In this document: piece by piece, positions 42,495 through 51,621 of the stretch
How the letters are laid out: every line of letters starts with the position of its first letter
How positions within the stretch are numbered: position 1 is the first letter of the stretch
Origin: Streptomyces violaceusniger Tu 4113
GTDB lineage: Bacteria > Actinomycetota > Actinomycetes > Streptomycetales > Streptomycetaceae
DNA length: 64,000 nt
Direction: 5' to 3'
Assembly: GCF_000147815.2 (NCBI RefSeq)
Contig: NC_015957.1
Coordinates: 6,386,001-6,450,000, forward strand
Position numbers and translations under genes: made by a program
Notes under the pieces: model-generated
What the model was told of the DNA's origin: nothing
What the model saw: only the letters and a program-made list of their open reading frames with translations
Databases searched by the model: none

Positions 42495-42518
42495 GCAACG
42501 GGCTTCGGGGACAAGCGG

Positions 42519-42965
42519 CTACTGGGGCAGGGGGCGGTCGTGGACGACGTTCTTCATGACGAGGGTGGAGTTCAGGCGCTGGACGCCCGGGAGTTTGGCC
42601 AGCCGCTGGTCGTAGAGCTGCTGGTAGGCGGACAGGTCGGTGGTGGCGACGCGCAGCAGGTAGTCGGGTTCGCCGAAGAGCCGCTGGGCCTGGATGACGT
42701 GCGGGATGGCGGCCACGGCCTCCTCGAAGGTGGTGACGGTGTCGGCGTCCTCCCAGCGCAGGGTGGCGAAGACCACGGCCTCGAAGTCCAGGCCGACGGC
42801 GGTCGGGTCGACGACGGCGCGGTAGCCGCGGATGGCGCCCTCGCGTTCGAGGTCCCGCAAGCGACGGTGGCAGGGCGAAACGCTCAGCCCCACGCGGGCG
42901 GCCAGCTCGGTGATCGTCAGGCGGCCGTCCGCCCTCACTCCGGGCAGGGATTTCGGCGTCCACAC
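42519..42965 (-). CDS. Lrp/AsnC family regulator, 5' end damaged
   Basis: From GTG 42965 this gives 148 aa. The HTH is present (DGRLTITELAARVGLSVSPC, HRRLRDLEREGAIRGYRAVV) and the RAM domain is complete (LFGEPDYLLRVATTDLSAYQ). The first 13 residues (WTPKSLPGVRA) do not look like the usual first Lrp helix, and just beyond them the opposite strand carries an aminotransferase tail. A deletion has probably joined the two genes, replacing the natural start. It may be a non-functional remnant or a re-started regulator. Confidence 0.6.
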   Translation of the reverse strand: MWTPKSLPGVRADGRLTITELAARVGLSVSPCHRRLRDLEREGAIRGYRAVVDPTAVGLDFEAVVFATLRWEDADTVTTFEEAVAAIPHVIQAQRLFGEPDYLLRVATTDLSAYQQLYDQRLAKLPGVQRLNSTLVMKNVVHDRPLPQ

Positions 42966-43062
42966 GGCGGACAGCCACGTCCGCCTCTCGTACGCGGCGT
43001 CGGCAGACGAACTCCGCGAGGGGATCGCCCGGCCCGGGCCGTTCGTGGCCACGCTTACGTAG
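42955..43062 (+). pseudogene. Class I/II aminotransferase C-terminal fragment
   Basis: The plus strand reads FGVHTADSHVRLSYAASADE then LREGIARPGPFVATLT and a TAG at 43060-43062. This is the C-terminal signature of fold-type I aminotransferases (H-x-R-L-S-Y-A). Nothing upstream belongs to the gene; the sequence runs instead into the antisense of the AsnC HTH. AsnC regulators are commonly paired with such aminotransferases, which supports a deletion between former neighbours. Confidence 0.6.
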
Positions 43063-43501
43063 GGCGGGCGGTCAGTCTTGCCTGCGCACCGCCGCACCGG
43101 TTTTCGGGCGTCCCGCATGTCCAGGGAAGCTTCATCCCAGCGGCTGCCCGCCCGGTGGAAAACAGCCAGCCACGACAGGGTGGACCGATTACCGGGGCGG
43201 GGAGAGAAAGCGGGCAGGATCCCGCACGATGGCGGCGCATCCCGTGCCGACGCTCACGCCCGCCTCGACGCCCACGTGCCGTGACCGCGTCCGAATACCG
43301 TCGGCCACCGGGGCAAACCCCAGGCGGGGCACGATCATCTTATCGAGTTAATGCCAGCGGCTCTCCGAGGCCGAGTGGGTGCACCGGCCGCTACTGTTCC
43401 CCGGGTCTGGACGGATTCCCGGATGTTTGCCCCTTTCTTTCCTCTTTGCCGGTGACGCGCACGCACGCCAGCCATCGCCCTCACGAAGGAGAGCTCGCCC
43501 G
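43063..43501 (+). promoter_or_regulatory. Upstream region of the 2-MIB/encapsulin operon
   Basis: About 440 bp with no supported gene. An AT-richer patch, CATCTTATCGAGTTAATGCC (43337-43356), lies 145 bp before the start and may contain the promoter. A clear GAAGGAGAG (43485-43493) ribosome binding site precedes ATG 43502. I could not pick a reliable -10/-35 pair. Confidence 0.35.
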
Positions 43502-44914
43502 ATGACTGTGGGTACCAGCTCGGAAGCGCCTCTGGAGCCACCTCGGCAGTCCAGCCTGGGCACGGCGGCCGCCCGCAACCTCGCCACCACGACCAAGTCC
43601 GCCCCGCAGATGCAGGGGATCACCTCCCGCTGGCTGCTGCGGTCACTCCCCTGGGTGGAGGTCAAGGGCGGCACCTACCGGGTGAACCGCAGGCTGAGCT
43701 ACACCGTCGGCGACGGGCGCGTCGAGTTCGTCCAGGACGGTGCCGACGTCCGGGTGATCCCCCGCGAACTCGGCGAACTGGCCTTGCTGCGTGGCTTCGA
43801 GGACGTGGAGGTGCTGACCGCCATCGCCGACCGCTGCGTCCAGCGCGACTTCCGCGCGGGCGAAACGCTGGTGGAGCGCGGCAGGCCCGCCGGGGAGTTC
43901 CACCTGATCGCCCACGGCCGCGTCAGCCGGACCTCCGTCGGTCCGTACGGCGACGAGACCGCGGTCGCCGTACTGGCCGATGGCGACCGCTTTGGTGAGG
44001 GCGCTCTGCTGAACGCGGAGGCCCGGTGGGACTACACCGCCACCGCCGAGACCTCCGGCACCCTGCTCACCCTGTCCCGCGCCGACTTCGCCGCGGTGCT
44101 GTCCGCGGCGCCGAGCCTCCAGGCGCACATCCGGGAGTTCAGTTCCCTGCGCGGCCATGCGCAGAACCATCGCGGCGAGGCCGAGATCGCCATGGCGGCC
44201 GGTCACACCGGCGAACCCGCGCTGCCCGGCACGTTCGTCGACTACGAACTGAAGCCGCGCGAGTACGAACTCTCCGTCGCACAGACCATTCTGCGGATCC
44301 ACACGCGGGTCGCCGACCTCTACAACGAGCCGATGGACCAGACCGAGGAGCAGCTCAGGCTCACCATCGAGGCGCTGCGTGAGCGCCAGGAGCACGAGCT
44401 GATCAACAACCGGGAGTTCGGTCTGCTCCACAACGCCGACTTCAAGCAGCGCATCCAGCCCCACTCGGGCCCGCCCACCCCGGACGACCTCGACGAGCTG
44501 CTGTGCCGCCGCCGCGGCTCCGCGTTCTTCCTCGCGCACCCCAGGACGATCGCGGCGATCGGACGGGAGTTCAACTCCCGCGGGCTCTACCCGACCCACG
44601 TAGACCTGGGCGGGCAGCAGGTCCCGGCCTGGCGCGGCGTCCCGATCCTGCCCTGCAACAAGATCCCCATCACGAAGGAGAACACCAGCTCGGTCCTCGT
44701 CATGCGCACCGGCGAGGACAACCAGGGCGTCATCGGTCTGCGCCATACCGGTCTGCCGGAGGAGTACGAACCGGGTCTGTCGGTGCGCTTCATGGGCATC
44801 GACGACAGGGCGATCATCTCCTACCTCGTCACCACGTACTACTCCGCCGCCATCCTGGTGCCGGATGCGCTCGGTGTGTTGGAGAACGTGCAGATCGCCC
44901 GCAGCCGCGACTAG
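43502..44914 (+). CDS. eshA: Family 2B encapsulin shell protein with inserted cNMP-binding domain (EshA-like)
   Basis: 470 aa from ATG 43502. Residues 1-85 and about 240-470 form the HK97-type encapsulin shell fold ([40 protein letters not shown]). A cyclic-nucleotide-binding domain (about 95-215) is inserted between them, with [11 protein letters not shown] and [15 protein letters not shown] as its phosphate-binding cassette. This is the Family 2B nanocompartment architecture. It precedes the 2-MIB synthase and methyltransferase genes, and the synthase is the established cargo type. Nucleotide binding may gate the shell. Confidence 0.93.
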   Translation: MTVGTSSEAPLEPPRQSSLGTAAARNLATTTKSAPQMQGITSRWLLRSLPWVEVKGGTYRVNRRLSYTVGDGRVEFVQDGADVRVIPRELGELALLRGFEDVEVLTAIADRCVQRDFRAGETLVERGRPAGEFHLIAHGRVSRTSVGPYGDETAVAVLADGDRFGEGALLNAEARWDYTATAETSGTLLTLSRADFAAVLSAAPSLQAHIREFSSLRGHAQNHRGEAEIAMAAGHTGEPALPGTFVDYELKPREYELSVAQTILRIHTRVADLYNEPMDQTEEQLRLTIEALRERQEHELINNREFGLLHNADFKQRIQPHSGPPTPDDLDELLCRRRGSAFFLAHPRTIAAIGREFNSRGLYPTHVDLGGQQVPAWRGVPILPCNKIPITKENTSSVLVMRTGEDNQGVIGLRHTGLPEEYEPGLSVRFMGIDDRAIISYLVTTYYSAAILVPDALGVLENVQIARSRD

Positions 44915-45014
44915 AGGTCCTGCCCTGCCCGGCGGCCACGAGAGCCCGACGCTCCGAGCCGCCCGAGCATGCCCGTGATCCGGGACAGCCACCCACCCCA
45001 TCGAGGAGCTATGG

Positions 45015-46313
45015 ATGCCCGCGTCTGAACCTTCCCCTCCGCAGCCGAGCCCGCCCGGGGCTGGTTCCCCCTCCGGGGCGTTTGTCCTCGCTGAGGCCGC
45101 CGCCCGCGCCCGCGACATCAGGGCCGCCTTCGGTGGCGGCAGATCTCTCGCGCCGTCCTTGCCCGCCCCGCCTCCCGCCGACGCCCCTGCCACCGGGGCG
45201 CGGACAGCGGGCGCCGACCTGGGTCGGATCCTGCGTGGCCCCAGTGGCCTGGGCACGGTGGGCCTGCACCTGGCCCGGTGTGAGGGCGCGTCGGCGCCGG
45301 TGGAGCAGGTGGAGCCGCCCACGGCTCCGGCGGAAGGCACGCCGGTTCCGGGCCTCTACCACCATCCGGTGCCGGAGCCCGACCCGGTGCGGGTGGCGGA
45401 GGTCAGCCGCAGGATCAAGACCTGGGCGCTGGACGAGGTCGATCTGTACCCGGAGGACTGGGAAGACCAGTTCGACGGCTTCTCCGTGGGCCGCTATATG
45501 GTCGCCTGCCATCCGGACGCTCCCACCGTCGACCATCTGATGCTCGCCACGCGCCTGATGGTCGCCGAGAACGCGGTGGACGACTGCTACTGCGAGGACC
45601 ACGGAGGATCGCCCATCGGCCTCGGCGGACGGCTGCTGCTGGCGCACACCGCCCTCGACCCCTTGCACACGACGAAGGAGTACCAGCCGCGGTGGGCGGA
45701 GTCGCTCCATTCGGACGCGCCCCGGCGCGCGTACCGCTCCGCCATGGAGTACTTCGTCCAAGCGGCCGGCGCCTCCCAGGCGGACCGGTACCGGCACGAC
45801 ATGGCCCGTCTGCACATGGGGTACCTCGCGGAGGCCGCCTGGGCCCAGACGCACCACGTGCCCGAGGTGTGGGAATACCTGGCGATGCGCCAGTTCAACA
45901 ACTTCCGCCCCTGCCCCACCATTACGGACACCGTCGGCGGCTACGAGCTGCCGGCGGACCTGCACGCCACGCCCGCCATGCAGCGCGTCATCGCGCTCGC
46001 CGGGAACGCCACCACCATCGTGAACGACCTGTACTCCTACACCAAGGAACTCGCCTCCCCCGGGCATCACCTGAACCTGCCCGTGGTGATCGCCGAACGT
46101 GCGGGCATCTCCGACCGCGAGGCCTATCTGAAGTCGGTCGACGTCCACAACGACCTCATGCACGACTTCGAAGCCGCGGCCGCGGCCCTGGCCGCCGCCT
46201 GCCCCGTCCCGAGCGTGCAGCGCTTTCTGCGGGGCGTGGCCGCGTGGGTCGACGGCAACCACTACTGGCACCAGACCAACACCTATCGCTACAGCCTGCC
46301 CGACTTCTGGTAA
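45015..46313 (+). CDS. 2-methylisoborneol synthase (terpene cyclase)
   Basis: 432 aa class I terpene synthase. Metal motifs: DDCYCED at 189-195 and NDLYSYTKE at 337-345. Residues 1 to about 110 are Pro/Ala-rich and disordered-looking, typical of 2-MIB synthases and known to contain the encapsulin-loading region in this family. It cyclises 2-methylgeranyl diphosphate to 2-methylisoborneol, the earthy odour compound. It sits between the shell gene and the methyltransferase that makes its substrate (5 bp to the next start). Confidence 0.95.
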   Translation: MPASEPSPPQPSPPGAGSPSGAFVLAEAAARARDIRAAFGGGRSLAPSLPAPPPADAPATGARTAGADLGRILRGPSGLGTVGLHLARCEGASAPVEQVEPPTAPAEGTPVPGLYHHPVPEPDPVRVAEVSRRIKTWALDEVDLYPEDWEDQFDGFSVGRYMVACHPDAPTVDHLMLATRLMVAENAVDDCYCEDHGGSPIGLGGRLLLAHTALDPLHTTKEYQPRWAESLHSDAPRRAYRSAMEYFVQAAGASQADRYRHDMARLHMGYLAEAAWAQTHHVPEVWEYLAMRQFNNFRPCPTITDTVGGYELPADLHATPAMQRVIALAGNATTIVNDLYSYTKELASPGHHLNLPVVIAERAGISDREAYLKSVDVHNDLMHDFEAAAAALAAACPVPSVQRFLRGVAAWVDGNHYWHQTNTYRYSLPDFW

Positions 46314-46318
46314 GAAGA

Positions 46319-47230
46319 ATGGACTTATCTGTGACCAGCACCGACCTCACCACCGACGCCGCCCTCTCCACCAGCGCCGCCTCCGTGTTCATCCCCGCCC
46401 CGGTGACGCCCTACCAGGGGGACATCGCCCGCTACTGGGACGGCGAGGCCAGGCCGGTGAACCTGCGTCTCGGCGATGTCGACGGCCTTTACCACCATCA
46501 CTACGGCATCGGCTCCGTCGATCGCACCGCCCTCGGCGACGCCGACGACGGCGCATCCGAGAAGAAGCTGATCGCCGAACTCCACCGCCTGGAATCGGCG
46601 CAGGCCGAACTCCTCCTGGACCACCTCGGCCCCATGGAGCGCGACGACACGCTCGTGGACGCCGGCTGCGGCCGTGGCGGCTCGATGGTCATGGCCCACC
46701 AGCGCTTCGGGTGCAAGGTCGAGGGCGTCACCCTGTCGGCCAAGCAGGCGGACTTCGCCAACCAGCGTGCCCGCGAGCTCGGCATCGAGGACCACGTCCA
46801 CGCCCGCGTCTGCAACATGCTCGGTACGCCCTTCGGGACCGGGCAGATCGCGGCCTCGTGGAACAACGAGTCGAGCATGTACGTCGACCTGCACGACCTT
46901 TTCGCCGAGCACTCCCGCATCCTCGCGGCCGGCGGTCGCTACGTGACCATCACCGGCTGCTGGAACCCCCGTTACGGCCAGCCCTCGAAGTGGGTCTCCC
47001 AGATCAACGCGCACTTCGAGTGCAACATCCACTCCCGCCGGGAGTATCTGCGCGCCATGGCCGACAACCGCCTCGTACCGCAGGCCGTCATCGACCTCAC
47101 CGCCGCGACCCTGCCGTACTGGGAGCTCCGGGCCACGTCCTCACTGGTCACCGGCATTGAGGAGGCGTTCATCAACTCCTACAAGGACGGCTCCTTCCAG
47201 TACCTCCTGATCGCGGCCGACCGCGTCTGA
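46319..47230 (+). CDS. Geranyl diphosphate 2-C-methyltransferase
   Basis: 303 aa from ATG 46319; GTG 46331 is an alternative. SAM motif I is VDAGCGRGGS near 114, and WNNESSMYVDLHDLFAEHSR and GGRYVTITGCWNPRYGQ are characteristic of GPP 2-methyltransferases. It methylates C2 of GPP to give the 2-MIB synthase substrate. If ATG 46319 is used, codon 3 is TTA (46325-46327), predicting bldA control and tying odour production to development. A strong hairpin follows the stop. Confidence 0.94.
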   Translation: MDLSVTSTDLTTDAALSTSAASVFIPAPVTPYQGDIARYWDGEARPVNLRLGDVDGLYHHHYGIGSVDRTALGDADDGASEKKLIAELHRLESAQAELLLDHLGPMERDDTLVDAGCGRGGSMVMAHQRFGCKVEGVTLSAKQADFANQRARELGIEDHVHARVCNMLGTPFGTGQIAASWNNESSMYVDLHDLFAEHSRILAAGGRYVTITGCWNPRYGQPSKWVSQINAHFECNIHSRREYLRAMADNRLVPQAVIDLTAATLPYWELRATSSLVTGIEEAFINSYKDGSFQYLLIAADRV

Positions 47231-47245
47231 CCACCTCCTGACACA

Positions 47246-47272
47246 TCGCCCCGTCGCCATGTGGCGGGGCGA
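47246..47272 (+). terminator. Terminator of the 2-MIB operon
   Basis: TCGCCCC (47246-47252) pairs with GGGGCGA (47266-47272), and GCCA/TGGC forms an inner stem around a 2 nt loop, leaving a 3 nt left bulge. It begins 16 bp after the methyltransferase stop. Confidence 0.7.
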
Positions 47273-47317
47273 CGTGCTGCCGGCCGGCTCTCGGGTTGGC
47301 TACGTACACTGACGGGC

Positions 47318-47701
47318 ATGGCGTGCCGCATCAGTGAACTGGTCCTCGATTGCGCCGACGCCGAGCGGCTCGCCACGTTCTGGAGCGAGGTCCTCGGCTA
47401 CGTCGAGCTCGACCGGGAGGACGACGGAAGCATCGAGATCGGGCCGCCCGACACCGGTTTCGGCGGTCTGCAGCCCACCCTCGTCCTCAGCCCCAGCAGC
47501 GACCCGCGGACCGGGAAGCTCCCCCTGCACATCGACGTCAACGCCACCGACCGCGACCAGGACGCCGAGCTGGAGCGGCTGCTCGCTCTCGGCGCCAGGC
47601 CCGCCGACGTCGGCCGGACCGGCACCGAGAACTGGCACGTCCTGGCCGACCCGGAAGGCAACGTGTTCTGCCTCCTGCACGCCCGGCTCCAACACCCCTG
47701 A
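47318..47701 (+). CDS. VOC family protein
   Basis: 127 aa from ATG 47318. CRISELVLDCADAERLATFW at the start and NWHVLADPEGNVFCLLH at the end are the usual features of actinobacterial glyoxalase-like VOC proteins. Upstream in-frame starts add only Arg/Gly-rich residues. It is separated from the 2-MIB operon by the terminator and converges on the TetX-like gene, so it is probably transcribed alone. Substrate unknown. Confidence 0.88.
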   Translation: MACRISELVLDCADAERLATFWSEVLGYVELDREDDGSIEIGPPDTGFGGLQPTLVLSPSSDPRTGKLPLHIDVNATDRDQDAELERLLALGARPADVGRTGTENWHVLADPEGNVFCLLHARLQHP

Positions 47702-47744
47702 CCAGGGGCCGATGCGGCCACCCTGGGTGCCCTCGGCCGGTGTC

Positions 47745-48878
47745 TCACGGGGTCTGCCCGTGCCCGGTGAGCATGTTGATCAGGCTGTGGGGTGCGCCCG
47801 CTCCGTAGAACATCTCGTGGACCTGGATTCCTTCGGTGGCGGCCGCGGCGCTGCGGGGGAACATGGCCTGCTCGTACTCGGTGAGCGCGGCCTCGACGTC
47901 CTCGGGGTGCGCGGCGAGGGCCTTGCCCAGTTGGGCGCCGTCGTACATGGCCAGGTTGGCGCCCTCGCCGTTCGGGAGCGAGAGGTGGGCGGCGTCGCCG
48001 AGCAGGGTCACCCCCGGCTGCCGCTCCCACCGGTGCTCGATGGGCAGGGCGTAGAGGGGCCGCAGGACCGGTGCGGTGTCACCGTCGGCGATCAGCGCGG
48101 TGAGTTCCGGCGCCCAGCCGTCGAACTCCTTTGCGATCCGTGCGGTGGCCGCGGCGGAATCGGTGAAGTCGATATCCGCGAACCAGTCCTGCGGCCGGGC
48201 GAGCATCATGTAGGCGTGCAGGGTGCCGGCCCGCTCCCGGTGAGCCAGGAATGCCCTGCCCGGCGCGAGCGCGAACAGCGACCCGCTGCCGACCGCTTTC
48301 GCGCTGGCCGGATGCCGGGTGTCGGCGTCGAACAGGTAGGTCTCGACGTACGACATGCCGATGTACTCGGGTGCCGCGCTGGAGAGCAGTGGCCGGACTC
48401 GGGACCACGCGCCGTCGGCGCCGACCAGCAGGCCGGTGGTGACGGTGGTGCCGTCCGCGAAGGTCACCTCGTGGCGGCCCTCGCCGAGGGCACGGGTACC
48501 GCTGACCTTGTGGCCCCATCGGACGGTGCCGGCCGGGAGCGAGTCGAGGAGCATCTGCCGCAGCTCGCCGCGCAGTACCTCGGGGTTGCCACGAGTGCCG
48601 TCGTCGTCATGGTCGAACAGGACGGTCCCGTCCAGGTCGAGAACCCGTATCGCCTGGCGGCCCTCCAGGATGAGGCTACGGAACTCGTTCATCAGGCCGA
48701 CCGCCCGCAATGCGGGCTGTCCGCTGTCCTCGTGGATGTCGAGCATCCCGCCCTGCGCACGCGCCGTCGGAGAGATCTCCGCCTCGTAGACCGTGGCCGG
48801 GATGCCGTGGAGGTGCAGCACGCGGGCGAGCGTCAGGCCGCCGAGTCCGGCACCGATGATCGTGACGTCAGTGGTCAT
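47745..48878 (-). CDS. FAD-dependent monooxygenase (TetX/PHBH family)
   Basis: 377 aa from ATG 48878. FAD motifs: IIGAGLGGLTLARVLHLHG at the N-terminus, VGADGAWSRVRP near 160 and LLGDAAHLSLPNGEGANLA near 290. The closest type is the TetX-like flavoprotein group that hydroxylates aromatic or polyketide substrates and in some cases inactivates tetracyclines. Neither is shown here. It stands alone; the gene is divergent from the PP2C gene at 49044. Confidence 0.88.
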   Translation of the reverse strand: MTTDVTIIGAGLGGLTLARVLHLHGIPATVYEAEISPTARAQGGMLDIHEDSGQPALRAVGLMNEFRSLILEGRQAIRVLDLDGTVLFDHDDDGTRGNPEVLRGELRQMLLDSLPAGTVRWGHKVSGTRALGEGRHEVTFADGTTVTTGLLVGADGAWSRVRPLLSSAAPEYIGMSYVETYLFDADTRHPASAKAVGSGSLFALAPGRAFLAHRERAGTLHAYMMLARPQDWFADIDFTDSAAATARIAKEFDGWAPELTALIADGDTAPVLRPLYALPIEHRWERQPGVTLLGDAAHLSLPNGEGANLAMYDGAQLGKALAAHPEDVEAALTEYEQAMFPRSAAAATEGIQVHEMFYGAGAPHSLINMLTGHGQTP

Positions 48879-49043
48879 GCTGGTTCCTTGCTGTCGCACG
48901 CCTGCCGGATGGGCATCCGGCAGGATCTCCTGAAAAGTTCCAGACCCCGCCGACACGCCACCGACAACGCGACCGACAGCCACCGGCAAAGAGCATGTGC
49001 GTACCGACGCCGCCGTCACCCCTGGCGGGCGTAATGTGTGCAT

Positions 49044-51587
49044 ATGGGTGATGCTCGGTGCGGTTGGTGCGATGCGCCGCTACCGAATCAGGCCGGCCAC
49101 AACCGGCGGTATTGCAGTCCGGCACACCGGCAGGCGGCCTGGCGGGCGCGGTGTCGATGGCCGGCCGCGGCCGAGTCGCGACAGGCGATGGTGCTCGCGG
49201 GCGCGGATCTGCTGGACCGGGTTCAGGCGGCAGCGCAGCAGGCGGGTGAGCTGTCCCCGGCGCGGGAAGCCGCGGTGGGCTGCCGCTGTGCCGCGGTGGC
49301 GGAGGTGCCCGGGCTGGCCGAGCGGTTGGTGCGGTATGCGGTGCTGGCCGATCGGCAGGCCGGGGCCGGCTGGGCGCGGATCGGTGCCGCCCTGGGGATC
49401 AGCGCCGAGGCGGCCAGGCGCCGCTTCGGGCGTGTGCGGCACGTCGCGGAGGAGGGGCAGGGGACGCGGGACGATGCCACGCCTGCCGCCGGCTCCGGTA
49501 TGGAGCTGCTGGATGCGTTCCTGTGCACGGCGGTAAAGGAAGCAGGCGCGTCCACGGGCCTGGTGTATCTGCTGCCGCCCGGCGGGCAGGTGCTGCGGCT
49601 GGCCATGATGACCGGGATGCCGCCGAAGGTCGCCGAGCTCTGGGAACGGTTGCGGCTTCCGGCTTCGGGTCCGGTGGCGGACGCGGTGCGTGAGCGGCGC
49701 CTGGTGTGGCTCGCCAGCCAGGCGGAGCTGGCGCGCCGCTACCCGAGGGCAGCACTGGTATGGCCCTACCCGGTGGCGCTTGCCGCCGCACCGATCACAT
49801 CCGGCACCACTGCTTGGGGCGGACTGGTGCTGTTGTGGCCCGGTCCGCGCCGGCCGCACCCGAGCGCCCATGAGCGCGCCGTGATCGGCTCCACCTGCGA
49901 CCGGCTGGGGGCGTTCCTGCGGCATGCCGCCGCGGACGGGCACCCGATAACACCCGAAGAGCCGCACGTGGCGCCCCCGCCGCGGGTCTGGACCGCCGGG
50001 CCGGTCCAGGCACAGGCCGCGGTGGACTTCGCCGACCGTCTCCCGGAGGGCTGTTGCGCGCTCGATGTGGCGGGCCGGATCACTTTCATCAACGCCACCG
50101 CCGCCGATCTGGTCGGCGGGAGCGTCCCGGATCTGCTCGGCGCACCGCTGTGGGAGGCGCTGCCGTGGCTGGACGACCCTGTCTTCGACGACCGCTACCG
50201 GGCCGCGGTGCTCGGCCGCCGGCCCACGTCCTTCACCGCTCTGCGCCCGCCGGACCGGTGGCTGTCCTTCCAGCTCTGCCCGGATGCCTCCGGTGTCAGT
50301 GTGCGCGTCTCCCCCACCGACGACACCGCCCCGATCGACCACCCGGGGCGCGGGGCGGACATCGCCACACCGACCCGGTCCGGCAGGCTGTACGACCTGA
50401 TGCACCTGGCGGGCGCGCTCACCGAAGCCGTCAGCGTTCAGGACGTGGTCGAGCTGACCGCCGACCTGATCCTGCCCGCCTTCGGCGCCCAGGGCTTCGT
50501 CCTGTCCGTGGCGGAGGGGGACCGGCTGCGTGTCGTCGGCCACCGTGGATACCCATCCGAGGTCATCAACCGCCTCGACATCCCTGCGTTCCGGGACGAC
50601 ACGGCCCCCACCGTGCGCGCCGTGACCACGGGAGCACCCCTGTTCTTCGCGTCCCCGCACGAGATGAATCAGCTCGCTCCCGGCATCCCGCGGCTGACCA
50701 AGAGGGCGGCCTGGGCGTTCCTGCCGCTGCTGGCCTCCGGTCGCCCGGTCGGCTGCTGCGTGGTCTCCTACGACCGGCCCCACGACTTCACCCCTGACGA
50801 ACGCGCCGTCCTGACCTCTCTCGCCGGACTGATCACCCAGGCCCTCGACCGCGCCCGGCTCTACGACGCCGAACATCAGCTTGCCCACGGTCTGCAGAGC
50901 GGTCTGCTCCCCGCCGCTCTCCCGACGGTGCCCGGACTGGAGGTGGCGGCCCGCTATCTGCCCACGGCTCGCGGCATGGACATCGGCGGCGACTTCTACG
51001 ACCTCATCCGCTGCGACGCCACCACCGTCGCCGCGGCCATCGGCGACGTCCAAGGCCACAGCGTGAACGCCGCCGCCCTCATGGGACAGGTCCGCACCGC
51101 CGTCCACGCCACCGCCGGGGCACATCCCGGGGAAGTCCTCGCCCGCACCAACCGCCTGCTCACCGACCTCGACCCCGGCTTGTTCACCAGTTGCCTGTAC
51201 GCCCACATCGACCTGGCACGCCACGTTGCCCACCTGGCCACGGCCGGCCACCCGCCCCCGCTCCTGCGCCACCCCGACGGACACACCGAGGTCCTCCACC
51301 TGCCACCCGGCCTGCTGCTGGGCATCGATCCCGGCGCCGACTACCCGGCCACCGAGATCCAACTGCCGCCCGGCGCCGTGCTGGCCCTCTACACCGACGG
51401 CCTCGTCGAGCGTCCCGACGTCGATCTCGACGACGCGACCACGCACCTCGCCGACCAGCTCACACAGGCCCGCGGCCAGCCCATGGACACCCTCGCCGAC
51501 ACCCTCATCCACCACGACCCGCACACCGATCCCCACAGCGATGACATCGCCCTGCTGCTGCTCCACCCGCAATCGGTCGTCGGCTGA
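49044..51587 (+). CDS. SpoIIE-type PP2C phosphatase with N-terminal zinc finger/HTH, GAF-PAS-GAF
   Basis: 847 aa from ATG 49044. Domains in order: a zinc finger with Cys6-x2-Cys9, Cys24 and His28; a helix-turn-helix-like stretch (AGWARIGAALGISAEAARRR, about 100-120); GAF 1 (about 153-290); PAS (about 325-430); GAF 2 (about 449-609); PP2C SpoIIE phosphatase (about 616-847) with GGDFYDL near 649 and SDDIALLLL at the end. GAF-PAS-PP2C proteins normally act on anti-sigma-factor antagonists. A possible DNA-binding N-terminus is unusual. No anti-sigma partner gene is adjacent. Confidence 0.9.
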   Translation: MGDARCGWCDAPLPNQAGHNRRYCSPAHRQAAWRARCRWPAAAESRQAMVLAGADLLDRVQAAAQQAGELSPAREAAVGCRCAAVAEVPGLAERLVRYAVLADRQAGAGWARIGAALGISAEAARRRFGRVRHVAEEGQGTRDDATPAAGSGMELLDAFLCTAVKEAGASTGLVYLLPPGGQVLRLAMMTGMPPKVAELWERLRLPASGPVADAVRERRLVWLASQAELARRYPRAALVWPYPVALAAAPITSGTTAWGGLVLLWPGPRRPHPSAHERAVIGSTCDRLGAFLRHAAADGHPITPEEPHVAPPPRVWTAGPVQAQAAVDFADRLPEGCCALDVAGRITFINATAADLVGGSVPDLLGAPLWEALPWLDDPVFDDRYRAAVLGRRPTSFTALRPPDRWLSFQLCPDASGVSVRVSPTDDTAPIDHPGRGADIATPTRSGRLYDLMHLAGALTEAVSVQDVVELTADLILPAFGAQGFVLSVAEGDRLRVVGHRGYPSEVINRLDIPAFRDDTAPTVRAVTTGAPLFFASPHEMNQLAPGIPRLTKRAAWAFLPLLASGRPVGCCVVSYDRPHDFTPDERAVLTSLAGLITQALDRARLYDAEHQLAHGLQSGLLPAALPTVPGLEVAARYLPTARGMDIGGDFYDLIRCDATTVAAAIGDVQGHSVNAAALMGQVRTAVHATAGAHPGEVLARTNRLLTDLDPGLFTSCLYAHIDLARHVAHLATAGHPPPLLRHPDGHTEVLHLPPGLLLGIDPGADYPATEIQLPPGAVLALYTDGLVERPDVDLDDATTHLADQLTQARGQPMDTLADTLIHHDPHTDPHSDDIALLLLHPQSVVG

Positions 51588-51621
51588 CGCAGCCATCGCC
51601 CGGCTCGCCGGGCCCGCGCCT

